DNA of 64,000 bases from Mucilaginibacter achroorhodeus (lineage in GTDB: Bacteria; Bacteroidota; Bacteroidia; Sphingobacteriales; Sphingobacteriaceae). Position numbers and translations under genes: made by a program. The stretch spans positions 404,372-468,371 of the forward strand of contig NZ_VOEI01000003.1 of the NCBI RefSeq assembly GCF_007846095.1, written 5' to 3'. Below the pieces are notes generated by a model. It searched no databases and was not told the origin of the DNA. It was given only the letters and a program-made list of their open reading frames with translations. The number at the start of each line of letters is the position of its first letter. Position 1 is the first letter of the stretch. Shown in pieces: positions 31,101-38,216 of the stretch.

Positions 31101-31258
31101 ATAACGTCAATCTCTGTATTGGTCACGTCAGGGAAGGCTTCTATCGGCATCTGGCTGAATGTGATTAAACCGACCACTACAAGCAACCCTGCAAGCGAAA
31201 TAATGAGGTATCTATTTTTGAGGGAAAATCCGATAATTCCCTTTAACATCTTGTTCAT
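28106..31258 (-). CDS. Heavy-metal RND efflux pump inner-membrane subunit (CzcA/CusA family)
   Basis: This is a 1050-residue, 12-helix proton-driven transporter with two large periplasmic loops. The HME-RND hallmark DFGIIIDGAVVMVE sits in TM4 (near residue 410), with the two aspartates used in proton relay by CzcA. The N-terminus (FSQMPIEAFPDVTNTEIDV) and the C-terminal HSRIRPVMMTAMMAAIGLFP are also typical. It exports divalent or monovalent metals (Co/Zn/Cd or Cu/Ag); which one cannot be read from the sequence. It is the last gene of the operon outer membrane channel - adaptor - pump and is followed by a strong terminator. Confidence 0.93.
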   Translation of the reverse strand: MNKMLKGIIGFSLKNRYLIISLAGLLVVVGLITFSQMPIEAFPDVTNTEIDVITQWQGQSAEEVEKLVTIPLEIALNPVQQKVSLRSSTIFGLSYIKIIFDDDVKDPAARAQVMNLLQNANLPNGVQPSVQPPVGPTGEIFRYTLKSSVRDVRELKTLQDWVIDRRLRAIPGIGDINAFGGKTKTYEITVDPKKITNIGITPLDVFTAVQKTNINVGGDMIVQNHQAFAVRGIGLLNDINDIKNIIVTNNNGVPVLVKDVADVQISNLPRLGWVGRSDAIDSPDGKRKVLNDDDAVEAIIVMRKGENPTKVVAALKKEIDHLNNDVLPADTKIVPYYDRTNLINYATHTVLHNLIEGILLVTLLVSLFMFNWRTTLIVSIIIPLALLFAFICLHLMGMSANLLSLGAVDFGIIIDGAVVMVEGMFVYLEHRSTLLGTERFNKRFKSGIIKNQGAILGKAIFFAKLIIITGLLPIFAFQKVEGKLFSPLAYTLGFALLGALITTLTLVPVLISMLLRKNIHEKHNPIVHGLTKFMLSGYVKAFKRKEIVVTASLIAMVVGLFSFSFLGSEFLPELNEGSIWLRVQLPYSVSLDQSVAVSKQVRQILMTFPEVKYAVSQTGRPDNGTDVAGFYNNEFDVIMYPEEDWKSKVSKEELIDQMHKKLGVIPGADLNFSQPISDNVEEAVSGVKGSIVVKVYGDSLNYMENRVNSIYKVLRTVRGIEDLGVLKSIGLPELDIHLDQQKMAQYGVSTADANSVIAMAIGGEAASTLYEGVRTFDIRVRFPEAFRKTPDDIGNLLVPTMSGAKVSINEIAEISQKTGPCLIFRDGNERYATVKFSVRGRDMGSTIAEAQKKVSKQVQVKRGYRVEWQGDFENQQRATKRLTQVVPISLALILLLLFIMFGNIKDAALVFLNVPFAIVGGILALLITGTNFSISAGIGFIALFGICIQDGVLLITVFKQNLENLHIGDQALYNAIKMGVHSRIRPVMMTAMMAAIGLFPAAISHGIGSESSRPLARVVIGGILCAMIFSLWVFPLIFGWAYRKVDPTTR

Positions 31259-31280
31259 ATGAATATACTTAGATTGGGAA

Positions 31281-32381
31281 TTAACTATTTAACGAACCGT
31301 ATATGAGTATCGCGTCAGATGCAACAAGCCTGTCGCCAGGTTTAACACCACTACGGATATAGGCCTTGCTGCCATTAATGCTGATCACATCAACCCCCCT
31401 CAATTCCGGTTTATTATTAGGGTGTAGAACGATCACATAGTATTGGCTATGATCAAAAATTAAAGCACTGCTGGCTATGGTTGTGGCCTGTTGCGATTCA
31501 GTATTATTGATAGCTACCGTTGCAAACATTTGCGGCTTTAATAAATACCCTGGGTTATTAAGCACCACCCTTATCTTCATTACTTTTGTGGTTGGGTCTA
31601 AAACATTCATCACACGGTTAACCACACCTTTAAAAACTTTATCGGGGTAAGCTACTGTAGAAACTTCTGCAGTATCCCCGTTGTGTACTTTGCTGATGTT
31701 CTCCTCGTAAACGTTTGCCTGTACCCATACACTTTGGAGATCTGATACCACAAATAAAGGGGCATTATTATCCGTACGGATATTGGTGCCGTTGTTCACA
31801 TTCTTTTGAACTACAAATCCCGGTACCGGTGTTTTGATCAGATATTTACCATTTGTATTGTTGCCATTTACGCTTAACACTCGTTTTGCAGCAATCAGTG
31901 CTGCTTCAGCCTCGGTATAGTTGGCTTGCGCGGTTGTAATATCAACCTGCGATGCAAGGCCGCTATTATAAAGTTGCTTCTGCTGATCCAGTTGCTTTTT
32001 GGCTACCGTTACCTGTGCTTCGGCATTAACTAAAGACGAAGAAAAATTAGCCATCTCGCTACTGCTAACGGTGCCAAGTACCTGGCCTGCCTTAACATAG
32101 TCTCCCGGCATAACTGTGATGCCGCTGGCAGTACCACTAACCAAAGGATAAATGTTGGCTACCTTATCGGCATCAAAATCAACCATACCGTTAAATTTCA
32201 AGGCATCGGTTACGTTTGATGTTGTTGCCGTATCAACCTTAAGTGTGCGCGCCAATGAATCTGGTATTACATAGGGCTGGCGTTCGTCGGTATTTTCTTT
32301 ATGGCTGTTGCAAGCGCTCAATAAAAGCAGTGAAAAGGCAGCAGGAACATACATTGCCCGCAGGTTGAAACGCTGTTTCAT
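31281..32381 (-). CDS. RND efflux periplasmic adaptor (CzcB/CusB type) lipoprotein
   Basis: This membrane-fusion protein has 366 residues from the ATG at 32381, with lipobox LLLLSAC. It has a barrel-sandwich/lipoyl half near 70-100 (SGTASGITVMPGDYVKAGQVLG, positions only), a coiled-coil hairpin (~105-160), and beta-barrel and membrane-proximal domains. It bridges the pump and the TolC channel. An alternative ATG at 32411 overlaps the upstream stop as ATGA, which would allow coupling but lengthens the n-region; I prefer 32381 and cannot exclude 32411. Confidence 0.9.
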   Translation of the reverse strand: MKQRFNLRAMYVPAAFSLLLLSACNSHKENTDERQPYVIPDSLARTLKVDTATTSNVTDALKFNGMVDFDADKVANIYPLVSGTASGITVMPGDYVKAGQVLGTVSSSEMANFSSSLVNAEAQVTVAKKQLDQQKQLYNSGLASQVDITTAQANYTEAEAALIAAKRVLSVNGNNTNGKYLIKTPVPGFVVQKNVNNGTNIRTDNNAPLFVVSDLQSVWVQANVYEENISKVHNGDTAEVSTVAYPDKVFKGVVNRVMNVLDPTTKVMKIRVVLNNPGYLLKPQMFATVAINNTESQQATTIASSALIFDHSQYYVIVLHPNNKPELRGVDVISINGSKAYIRSGVKPGDRLVASDAILIYGSLNS

Positions 32382-32407
32382 ATAAGTTATAGGGGTGTTA
32401 AACGTGA

Positions 32408-33700
32408 TCATTTGTTATTAAAAAATGGGGTTCCGGTAACGTAATTAAGTTGCTCTAAAGAGGCCATCTTTGCCTGCTTTAAGTTATTGATCTGCAGGGT
32501 GGTGTTCTTGTAAGAATCATAGAAATCTAAAAACTCAAGCAAACTGATATTGCGTTTTTGATAGTTATCAAACACGCCTTTAATAAGACGGGTGAAATTC
32601 TTATCAAAAGATGGATCAATACTGTTTGAAAGCTGTTCCTGCCTTTGTGCCAATCTGTAATAGGTGCTTAATTGGCTTTGTACAGCATCCGTTTGCGATT
32701 GCAATTGTAACTGGCTTTGCGATATGGCCAACCTGGCCTGTTTTATACCGCCCTGATTACGGTTGAAAAATGGCAGGTTAAACTCGATACCCGCACCAAT
32801 AAAGTTGTTACCGTAACTACCCAGCTTATCATAGTTTACAGATAAGCTAAAGTCGGGCACGGCCATGCTTTTCTGCAGCTTAAGATTGATATTATTGTAA
32901 TCAACCTGCGATTTTGCAAGCCTGAGATCATAGCGGTTCACGTTTGCAGAATCTATCAATTGCTGATACGGCACTGATGTAAGCTTTTGCTGATCGCTAT
33001 CAATATCTATAACGGGCGCCACAGGCTGATCCGGGTTTGCCCTGATAAGCAATTTAAATTCTGATGCCGTGGTATCAATGCTGGTAAGCAGGTTGCTGTA
33101 TTCGCCTTGTAATGAATAAAGCTGTGATTGAATACGAAGCACTTCTTTTTGAGCGATGTTGCCTGCCGCATATTGCTGCTTGAAAACTTCCAGCGTTTTC
33201 GCAAGCGAATTGATCTCTTCCTGGTAAACCTTGGCTGATTGCTGCTGATAGTATATGCTGTAAAAATCTGTTCTAAGTGTATACCTAAGCGTACGCAGCA
33301 GATCAAACAGCTGGTATTTACTTTGAGTTACACCTATTTTAGCCAATTGAATGCTGTTATTGCGTTTGCCCGCAGTTTGTATCAATTGCGATAAAGTAGC
33401 AGATTGCTGGCTTGCCGCATTGGCAACTTGTGTAGCATGAATACCGTTGGTAAAGCTAAAATCAGGATTAGGGAAAAGCTTAGCCGTAATAACCTGTGCT
33501 TCGGCGATATTTACATTGTATTTTTGAGCCAGGAATTGCAAATTGTTTTGTAACAGGCGATTCTCAGCATCCTTAATATTTAGTTTTAAAGTATCTGCAA
33601 CGGGTTCTGTTTGTGGTAGCGCCGCTAAGGCGTATGTTTTTATCGATAGACTGAATAACCCTGCAGATAGCAGGATAATTTTGATGACCGATCTGTTCAT
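32408..33700 (-). CDS. TolC-family outer membrane efflux protein (CzcC/CusC type)
   Basis: This channel has 430 residues from the ATG at 33700, with a signal peptide ending near TYALA. It shows the long alternating helices of the TolC fold in two repeats, rich in Gln (SQSQLQLQSQ). The ATG at 33727 is less likely: a good promoter lies at 33732-33759, which would put the transcription start at about that codon. First gene of the czc-type operon. Confidence 0.9.
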   Translation of the reverse strand: MNRSVIKIILLSAGLFSLSIKTYALAALPQTEPVADTLKLNIKDAENRLLQNNLQFLAQKYNVNIAEAQVITAKLFPNPDFSFTNGIHATQVANAASQQSATLSQLIQTAGKRNNSIQLAKIGVTQSKYQLFDLLRTLRYTLRTDFYSIYYQQQSAKVYQEEINSLAKTLEVFKQQYAAGNIAQKEVLRIQSQLYSLQGEYSNLLTSIDTTASEFKLLIRANPDQPVAPVIDIDSDQQKLTSVPYQQLIDSANVNRYDLRLAKSQVDYNNINLKLQKSMAVPDFSLSVNYDKLGSYGNNFIGAGIEFNLPFFNRNQGGIKQARLAISQSQLQLQSQTDAVQSQLSTYYRLAQRQEQLSNSIDPSFDKNFTRLIKGVFDNYQKRNISLLEFLDFYDSYKNTTLQINNLKQAKMASLEQLNYVTGTPFFNNK

Positions 33701-33731
33701 ATGGTAAATTGAGGGTATTAAATTCATTGAC

Positions 33732-33759
33732 CAAAGCTATATTGGCGGTATTGGAACAA
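33732..33759 (-). promoter_or_regulatory. Promoter of the RND efflux operon
   Basis: On the minus strand, CTTG (TTG at 33759-33757), 17 bp, then TAGCTTTG (33739-33732) match the Bacteroidota -33/-7 pattern, although the spacer is slightly short. The predicted start is ~26 bp before the ATG at 33700. Confidence 0.5.
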
Positions 33760-33764
33760 GGTTA

Positions 33765-33789
33765 GATTAGAATTAAATAGCGATTAGAA
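33765..33789. promoter_or_regulatory. Two GATTAGAA boxes upstream of the efflux promoter
   Basis: GATTAGAA occurs at 33765-33772 and 33782-33789 (17 bp apart), immediately upstream of the -33 element, where an activator would bind. The same ATTAGAA/TTCTAAT heptamer occurs three times upstream of the adjacent response regulator gene (34660-34687). Confidence 0.45.
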
Positions 33790-33920
33790 ATTTGATAATC
33801 GTAAAGCTGAAAATAGAATTAAAATTCAATAAAAAGGTGACTTTGTTGCAGGTTAACAGTGTAACCGCTATTGACTTACTGACTTTATAAGGGCAGCTAT
33901 GTACCGGGATTATCAGGTTT

Positions 33921-34604
33921 TTAATCTTTGATCACGTAACCCGCACCTATCATGGTATAGATAAGCTGTTTAGAAAATCCCCTATCTATTTTGGTACGCA
34001 GGTAATTGATATAAACATCTATCAGGTTTGTTTGATTTTCAAGACAATGGCCCCAAACCTCTTTAGCTATGTGCTCACGCGATAAAACACGGTTCTTGTT
34101 ATAAAGCAGTGTGCTTAATAGCTTAAACTCTTTTAAGGTTAAAGGAATCACCTTACCGGCTCTGGTTACCGTTTTAAACTGCACATCAAGTGTCAGATCT
34201 GCCAACGATATTACCGATGAAGATTGCTCAGCTTCCTCATCCTCATCAAATTTGCGGGTAAGCGCCCGGATGCGGGCAAGTAACTCGCTAAAATGGAATG
34301 GTTTTCCCAAATAATCATCAGCGCCGCAATTCAGCCCTTTTACTCTGTCTTCAACACCGCTAAGGGCGCTAAGGATCAGTATTTTCAACTTTATTTTTTC
34401 TTTACGGATGCGTTTGCACAGTTCTAATCCGCTTATATGCGGCAGTACGATATCAAGGATAACGAGGTCGAAATTTTTGCTTGTAGCCACTGTTTCATCA
34501 AGCGTACCTTCTGTTAAATGAGTAACGTCATAAGCATGCTCGGCCAAACTATTTTTAATAATGGTCGCCGTTCTTGGATCGCCTTCGAGCAATAGAATTT
34601 TCAT
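33921..34604 (-). CDS. OmpR-family response regulator, orphan
   Basis: This protein has 227 residues from the ATG at 34604; a further ATG at 34652 lies upstream of a -7 box and is rejected. The receiver has the phospho-acceptor D51 in LVILDIV and the switch residues LSA and GKPF; the winged-helix DNA-binding domain (~125-225) ends VIGAGYVIKD-like (MIGAGYVIKD). The first acidic site is altered: the usual E-D-D/E is E7-G8-D9, so the second Mg-binding acid is replaced by Gly. No kinase gene is adjacent. Shared DNA boxes suggest that it controls the downstream czc-type operon and itself. Confidence 0.92.
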   Translation of the reverse strand: MKILLLEGDPRTATIIKNSLAEHAYDVTHLTEGTLDETVATSKNFDLVILDIVLPHISGLELCKRIRKEKIKLKILILSALSGVEDRVKGLNCGADDYLGKPFHFSELLARIRALTRKFDEDEEAEQSSSVISLADLTLDVQFKTVTRAGKVIPLTLKEFKLLSTLLYNKNRVLSREHIAKEVWGHCLENQTNLIDVYINYLRTKIDRGFSKQLIYTMIGAGYVIKD

Positions 34605-34615
34605 GAACTTTTTGG

Positions 34616-34623
34616 CAAAAGTA
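34616..34623 (-). promoter_or_regulatory. Candidate -7 box (TACTTTTG) of the response regulator
   Basis: This minus-strand TANNTTTG match ends 12 bp upstream of the chosen ATG (34604), implying a very short leader. It lies inside the longer possible reading frame, so it also decides the start. Confidence 0.4.
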
Positions 34624-34659
34624 AGCGGCAGTAAAATGCGTTTGTACTGCATTAAAGGA

Positions 34660-34687
34660 TTCTAATTCAGTATTAGAAAATTCTAAT
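34660..34687. promoter_or_regulatory. TTCTAAT box cluster upstream of the response regulator
   Basis: TTCTAAT occurs at 34660-34666 and 34681-34687 (21 bp apart), with an inverted copy ATTAGAA at 34672-34678, forming TTCTAAT-N5-ATTAGAA. It is placed upstream of the -7 box, a suitable site for autoregulation. Confidence 0.45.
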
Positions 34688-34728
34688 TCTGAACCGCCGT
34701 ATCACGTTAACCAGTTTTACGAAAAAAA

Positions 34729-35742
34729 CTAACTGCCCTCAGGCGCAAAGGCAACCTTTTCGGGATTTGCGTTGAGTTCGGCAATTACGGCTTTAACAAT
34801 ATTGCTACGCATTTGAGAAGACTGTTTTGGGTCGACAATATAGATCAGAACCACTTCTACCCAGTTGTTCTCGTGTATCCTGAAATTAACGAACGGGAAT
34901 TCCTTGATATCGATATCGTCTACAGGTGTTTCTGATATCAGGTCGCGCATATCCTGCACGTGCTCCTTGGTTTTTTCGTCTAACTGACCAAGGCACGTTC
35001 TCCTCACGATATTCTCAACCCAATCCAGATCACTCTTGTATGTGATGTAAAACGATATTTCGTTCCAAACCAAAGGGTAGCGCTGCCATGAGTAATTATA
35101 AACCTGGTTTTGAAAGATAAGGCTATTAGGAAATCGAATCAACCTTCCGCTCGGCAAGTCGCTGGTCATTAAATTACCGGAGAATTCCCACAAAGTGGTA
35201 TCCAGGAAATTTATCTCCACTACATCGCCGTTAAAGCCGCCAACTTGTATCCTGTCGCCAACCTTGAAAGGGCCGCGCATCACAATATAAAACCATCCAA
35301 TAAGGGAGGCAATTGGCGTTTGTAAAGCAAAGCCCAGTAATAAAGATATTAGCCCTAATGATACCGCGGCGGTGTACCAGTTGGCATTTAAGAATGATAT
35401 AAATATGAATATGATTACTATGAAGGTCACCAGCCGGGTAAATTGTATAAGATTATACAACAAGCCTTTTTCCAGTGTGCCTTTAGCTATTTGCGTTTGA
35501 ATAACCCTTGATATAATGAGTACGCCGAAACTGAGCGCGGCTGCAAATAATATATTATCCAGCACGCCATGATAATTACCTATAAAATCAAAAGCTTTTA
35601 GCCTTACCAGGAAAGATGTAACTATACAGGCAACGGCTCCTATAATGTATCCGCTTATTTTAAGTTTTCTGGCTTCCTCGTTATGAAGTTTTCTGATTGC
35701 GGCTTTCTGTTCGGGTGTAGCTTGCTGGTCTTTGATCTCCAT
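34729..35742 (-). CDS. Small-conductance mechanosensitive channel (MscS family)
   Basis: This is a 337-residue inner-membrane protein. Four hydrophobic segments lie near residues 30-50, 60-85, 105-125 and 130-155; the last is the glycine/alanine pore helix (SLGLISLLLGFALQTPIASL, the MscS core). A cytosolic beta domain follows with the typical PFKVGDRIQVGGFNGDVVEINFLDTTL pattern (~178-205, cited by position). It relieves osmotic pressure by opening on membrane tension. No neighbour suggests a specialised role. It is upstream of the response regulator on the same strand, separated by 124 bp. Confidence 0.92.
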   Translation of the reverse strand: MEIKDQQATPEQKAAIRKLHNEEARKLKISGYIIGAVACIVTSFLVRLKAFDFIGNYHGVLDNILFAAALSFGVLIISRVIQTQIAKGTLEKGLLYNLIQFTRLVTFIVIIFIFISFLNANWYTAAVSLGLISLLLGFALQTPIASLIGWFYIVMRGPFKVGDRIQVGGFNGDVVEINFLDTTLWEFSGNLMTSDLPSGRLIRFPNSLIFQNQVYNYSWQRYPLVWNEISFYITYKSDLDWVENIVRRTCLGQLDEKTKEHVQDMRDLISETPVDDIDIKEFPFVNFRIHENNWVEVVLIYIVDPKQSSQMRSNIVKAVIAELNANPEKVAFAPEGS

Positions 35743-35939
35743 GTTAGGGGCAGGTTATCTTTTTATTAATTACGCAGTAAAATATAAAATTGGTTTTAAA
35801 AAATCGAGGTCAGTATCAAAAATCGAATTGTAAGATACTAAGGTTGCGTATGAATTTAAATTAATTTGCTTTTCATACCCTCTTCAGCCCGCAGGGGTAA
35901 TTTTGGATTATAAATTAATTCAAATCAAAAACAGAGAAT

Positions 35940-36683
35940 ATGAAAAATCAAATCAAAAAGATAGCCATTACAGCCAGTTTAGCTTTAATGACCAGCATGG
36001 CATTTGCACAAGTAGCGCCAGCTAACAGAAACTTACCTGCACCACCGGCTGGCGGCCCCGGCCAATTACCTCCGCCGCCGCCGGGCAGACCAGATGCAGG
36101 CCCGGGTCGTGCTTTTGGATTGCGCACCTTAACTACCTTAACAGGAAAGGTTACTGCATACCAAACCAACGACCGCTATGCTTACAATAGCTTTACAATG
36201 CAAACCGGTGGACAATCAGTAACGGTCAGGTTTCCTGAACATATGGGCAAACAGTTAATGAGTGCCGCAGGCAAAGGCGAATCGGTTTCGGTAAAAGGCT
36301 TTACAGAAAATGGCCCGGATGGTGTCAATGCTTTTCAACTGGTAAGCGTTTCTGCGGGTGGAAAACAATTAACAGATACGCCACCCGCACTACCTGTTCA
36401 GCCGGTAGCAGAAGCAGCTGCAACTTTTACAGGTAGCATCAGGGATTTTAAAAGAGACCAGGGCGGTGCCATACGAGCAATCACCTTGGGCAACAATCTA
36501 CAAATAGAACTTCCTCCGCCTGCAGTTGAACAATTACAGTCGTCTTTAAAATCCGGCGACAAGGTGAAAGTTACAGGTTTCAAAGATTCGCCGCCATCAG
36601 GAGTGGTATTGGCTTCAGGTGCCCCTACCATTGTGCGAGCACAAACGCTTGAAGTAAACGGGCAAACATATTTGGTTCGCTAA
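35940..36683 (+). CDS. Secreted proline-rich two-module protein of unknown function
   Basis: This 247-residue protein has a signal peptide (~1-23, ending AFAQ), a Pro/Gly-rich linker (~25-57) and two beta-rich modules (~65-135 and ~160-215). Each begins with a G-x-V/I segment (LTGKVTAYQ, FTGSIRDFK) and ends in GDxVxVxGF (ESVSVKGF, DKVKVTGF), suggesting small OB-like barrels. It closely parallels the next protein, including the shared end TYLVR and an FPEHM/FRPHM motif in module 1. I do not recognise a named family. It has its own terminator, so it is expressed apart from the operon that follows. Confidence 0.75.
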   Translation: MKNQIKKIAITASLALMTSMAFAQVAPANRNLPAPPAGGPGQLPPPPPGRPDAGPGRAFGLRTLTTLTGKVTAYQTNDRYAYNSFTMQTGGQSVTVRFPEHMGKQLMSAAGKGESVSVKGFTENGPDGVNAFQLVSVSAGGKQLTDTPPALPVQPVAEAAATFTGSIRDFKRDQGGAIRAITLGNNLQIELPPPAVEQLQSSLKSGDKVKVTGFKDSPPSGVVLASGAPTIVRAQTLEVNGQTYLVR

Positions 36684-36691
36684 TCTTTTAA

Positions 36692-36726
36692 GAGAGAGAA
36701 GGTCATTTGATCTTCTCTCCTTTTTA
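36692..36726 (+). terminator. Intrinsic terminator
   Basis: AGAGAGAAG pairs with CTTCTCTC around a ~10-nt loop, followed by CTTTTTATT. It lies 10 bp past the stop of the proline-rich protein gene. Confidence 0.8.
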
Positions 36727-36792
36727 TTAGGCAGTTTAAGAACCTCTTTTACATTTTTCTGTTACCTGAGAATTACTTTCAGTTGATGCTTA

Positions 36793-37533
36793 ATGAAAGA
36801 GGAGCAAACAGATCGATCATGCAGTAAGCTTTTTGCAGCAGGCAATAACCGCCCGTTACTGGTTGTTATTGTTTTGTTGTTGTTGGTTATCATCTGGCTT
36901 TTAATAAAGCCCCCAATCCCATTGTTACCCAAACCGCCGCTGCAAGATGGCCCTCCCAAACCGAAAATGGTGGATAGGATAAGATCACTTGCCGGTGTGG
37001 TGGAATCATATAGATCAAACCCTCATTTGGATATTAACGCTATTCAAATAAAAACGTCACCGGCAGGTGTTAAAACATTTGATTTTCGCCCGCACATGGC
37101 AAAGGCCATTACGCAAACTACCAAGATTGGCGACTCTGTAACGGTAACTTATGCAATACACCCAAATGATGAGGAAGTAGGTTATCAGTTGATAGCGATA
37201 AAAAACAGCATAACCGGGAAAAGTGATTTGTTAAAAGATATTCCGCCACCGCCCGATGTTCCAAATCATAATACAGAACAATTTAAATTAAGCAGTCCTG
37301 TTGTGCTAACTGATAAATATGGAGGCATCGTAGCTTTAAGAAAAAACGATTTGTTGTTCCATTTTAAGCCGGGCCTTGTTGATAATATCTCATCGTTGAT
37401 AAAGCAAAGCAAGCAATTTGATCTGATAGCTGTGCATCGGACTGACGACCAAGGCTTTATAAATATAAATCACGATAAGGTTTACATTGTCTTAAGTATT
37501 AGTATCGATAATAAAACATATCTGGTTAGATGA
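36793..37533 (+). CDS. Membrane-anchored two-module protein, paralogue of the preceding gene product
   Basis: This 246-residue protein has an N-terminal cytoplasmic stub, one transmembrane helix (~22-41), a Pro-rich stretch (~42-58) and two modules like those of the preceding protein: LAGVVESYRSN (~66) with FRPHM and GDSVTV, then LSSPVVLTDKYGG (~167) with HFKPG. It ends NKTYLVR. Topology predicts both modules outside the inner membrane. The stop overlaps the next start as ATGA, so it is translated with the response regulator and kinase and may feed a signal to the kinase or be its main partner. No family name is offered. Confidence 0.75.
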   Translation: MKEEQTDRSCSKLFAAGNNRPLLVVIVLLLLVIIWLLIKPPIPLLPKPPLQDGPPKPKMVDRIRSLAGVVESYRSNPHLDINAIQIKTSPAGVKTFDFRPHMAKAITQTTKIGDSVTVTYAIHPNDEEVGYQLIAIKNSITGKSDLLKDIPPPPDVPNHNTEQFKLSSPVVLTDKYGGIVALRKNDLLFHFKPGLVDNISSLIKQSKQFDLIAVHRTDDQGFININHDKVYIVLSISIDNKTYLVR

Positions 37534-38213
37534 AAATATTATTAGTTGAAGATGAGCTTAAATTAGCCGGATTTGTTACCGAAGGTTTAAAACACGCCGG
37601 CCATACCTGCGACCATGTTGTGGATGGCGGTAAAGGCTTGGAAACTGCAATGGTGGGTAGCTATGATCTTATTTTGTTAGACCTGATGTTGCCTAACCTA
37701 AATGGCTTTGAAGTATTAAAAAACCTGCGGAGTTTTAATAATAAGGCACCTGTTATTATACTGAGTGCACTAAATGACACCGAGCATGTGATACAAGGGC
37801 TTGACCTGGGTGCAATAGATTACCTAAAAAAGCCCTTCGACCTTGATGAGTTGTTAGCCAGGGTGCGCACCGTTCAACGACGCACCTTAGTACAGGATTC
37901 ATTAAAACTGCAGGTTGCAGATCTTAAAGTAGATCTGCTAAGCAGAGAGGTTTACAGGGCCAGTAAACAAATATTGCTCAGCAACCGGGAATTTGCGCTA
38001 TTAGAATTTCTCCTCTCCAACCCAAATAAAGTGGTAACAAAATCGCAGATACTCGAAAAAGTTTGGGACATGAATTTTGACCCCGGCAGCAACATTGTTG
38101 AAGTGCATTTATACCAGCTTAGAAAAAAAATGGACCGGGGCTATCACCAGGAGTTGATACATACTGTTATTGGCAGGGGTTACGTATTAAAAGGCGATGT
38201 TACAAAAGGATAA
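37530..38213 (+). CDS. OmpR-family response regulator
   Basis: This 227-residue protein has a receiver (E7-D8-E9 acidic pocket, phospho-acceptor D51 in LILLDLM, K in LKKPFDL) and a winged-helix output domain (~125-222) ending VIGRGYVLK. It is of the CusR/RprY-like type, a DNA-binding activator in the cytoplasm. It overlaps the previous gene by 4 bp and precedes its kinase by 3 bp, forming a three-gene operon. The target is unknown; the paralogous secreted protein upstream is an obvious candidate. Confidence 0.93.
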   Translation: MKILLVEDELKLAGFVTEGLKHAGHTCDHVVDGGKGLETAMVGSYDLILLDLMLPNLNGFEVLKNLRSFNNKAPVIILSALNDTEHVIQGLDLGAIDYLKKPFDLDELLARVRTVQRRTLVQDSLKLQVADLKVDLLSREVYRASKQILLSNREFALLEFLLSNPNKVVTKSQILEKVWDMNFDPGSNIVEVHLYQLRKKMDRGYHQELIHTVIGRGYVLKGDVTKG

Positions 38214-38216
38214 TTT

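Noticed and set aside
28106..33700. Antibiotic-type (AcrB-like) RND pump
   Set aside because: The DFGIIIDGAVVMVE signature in TM4 and the operon order are of the heavy-metal branch, not the drug branch.
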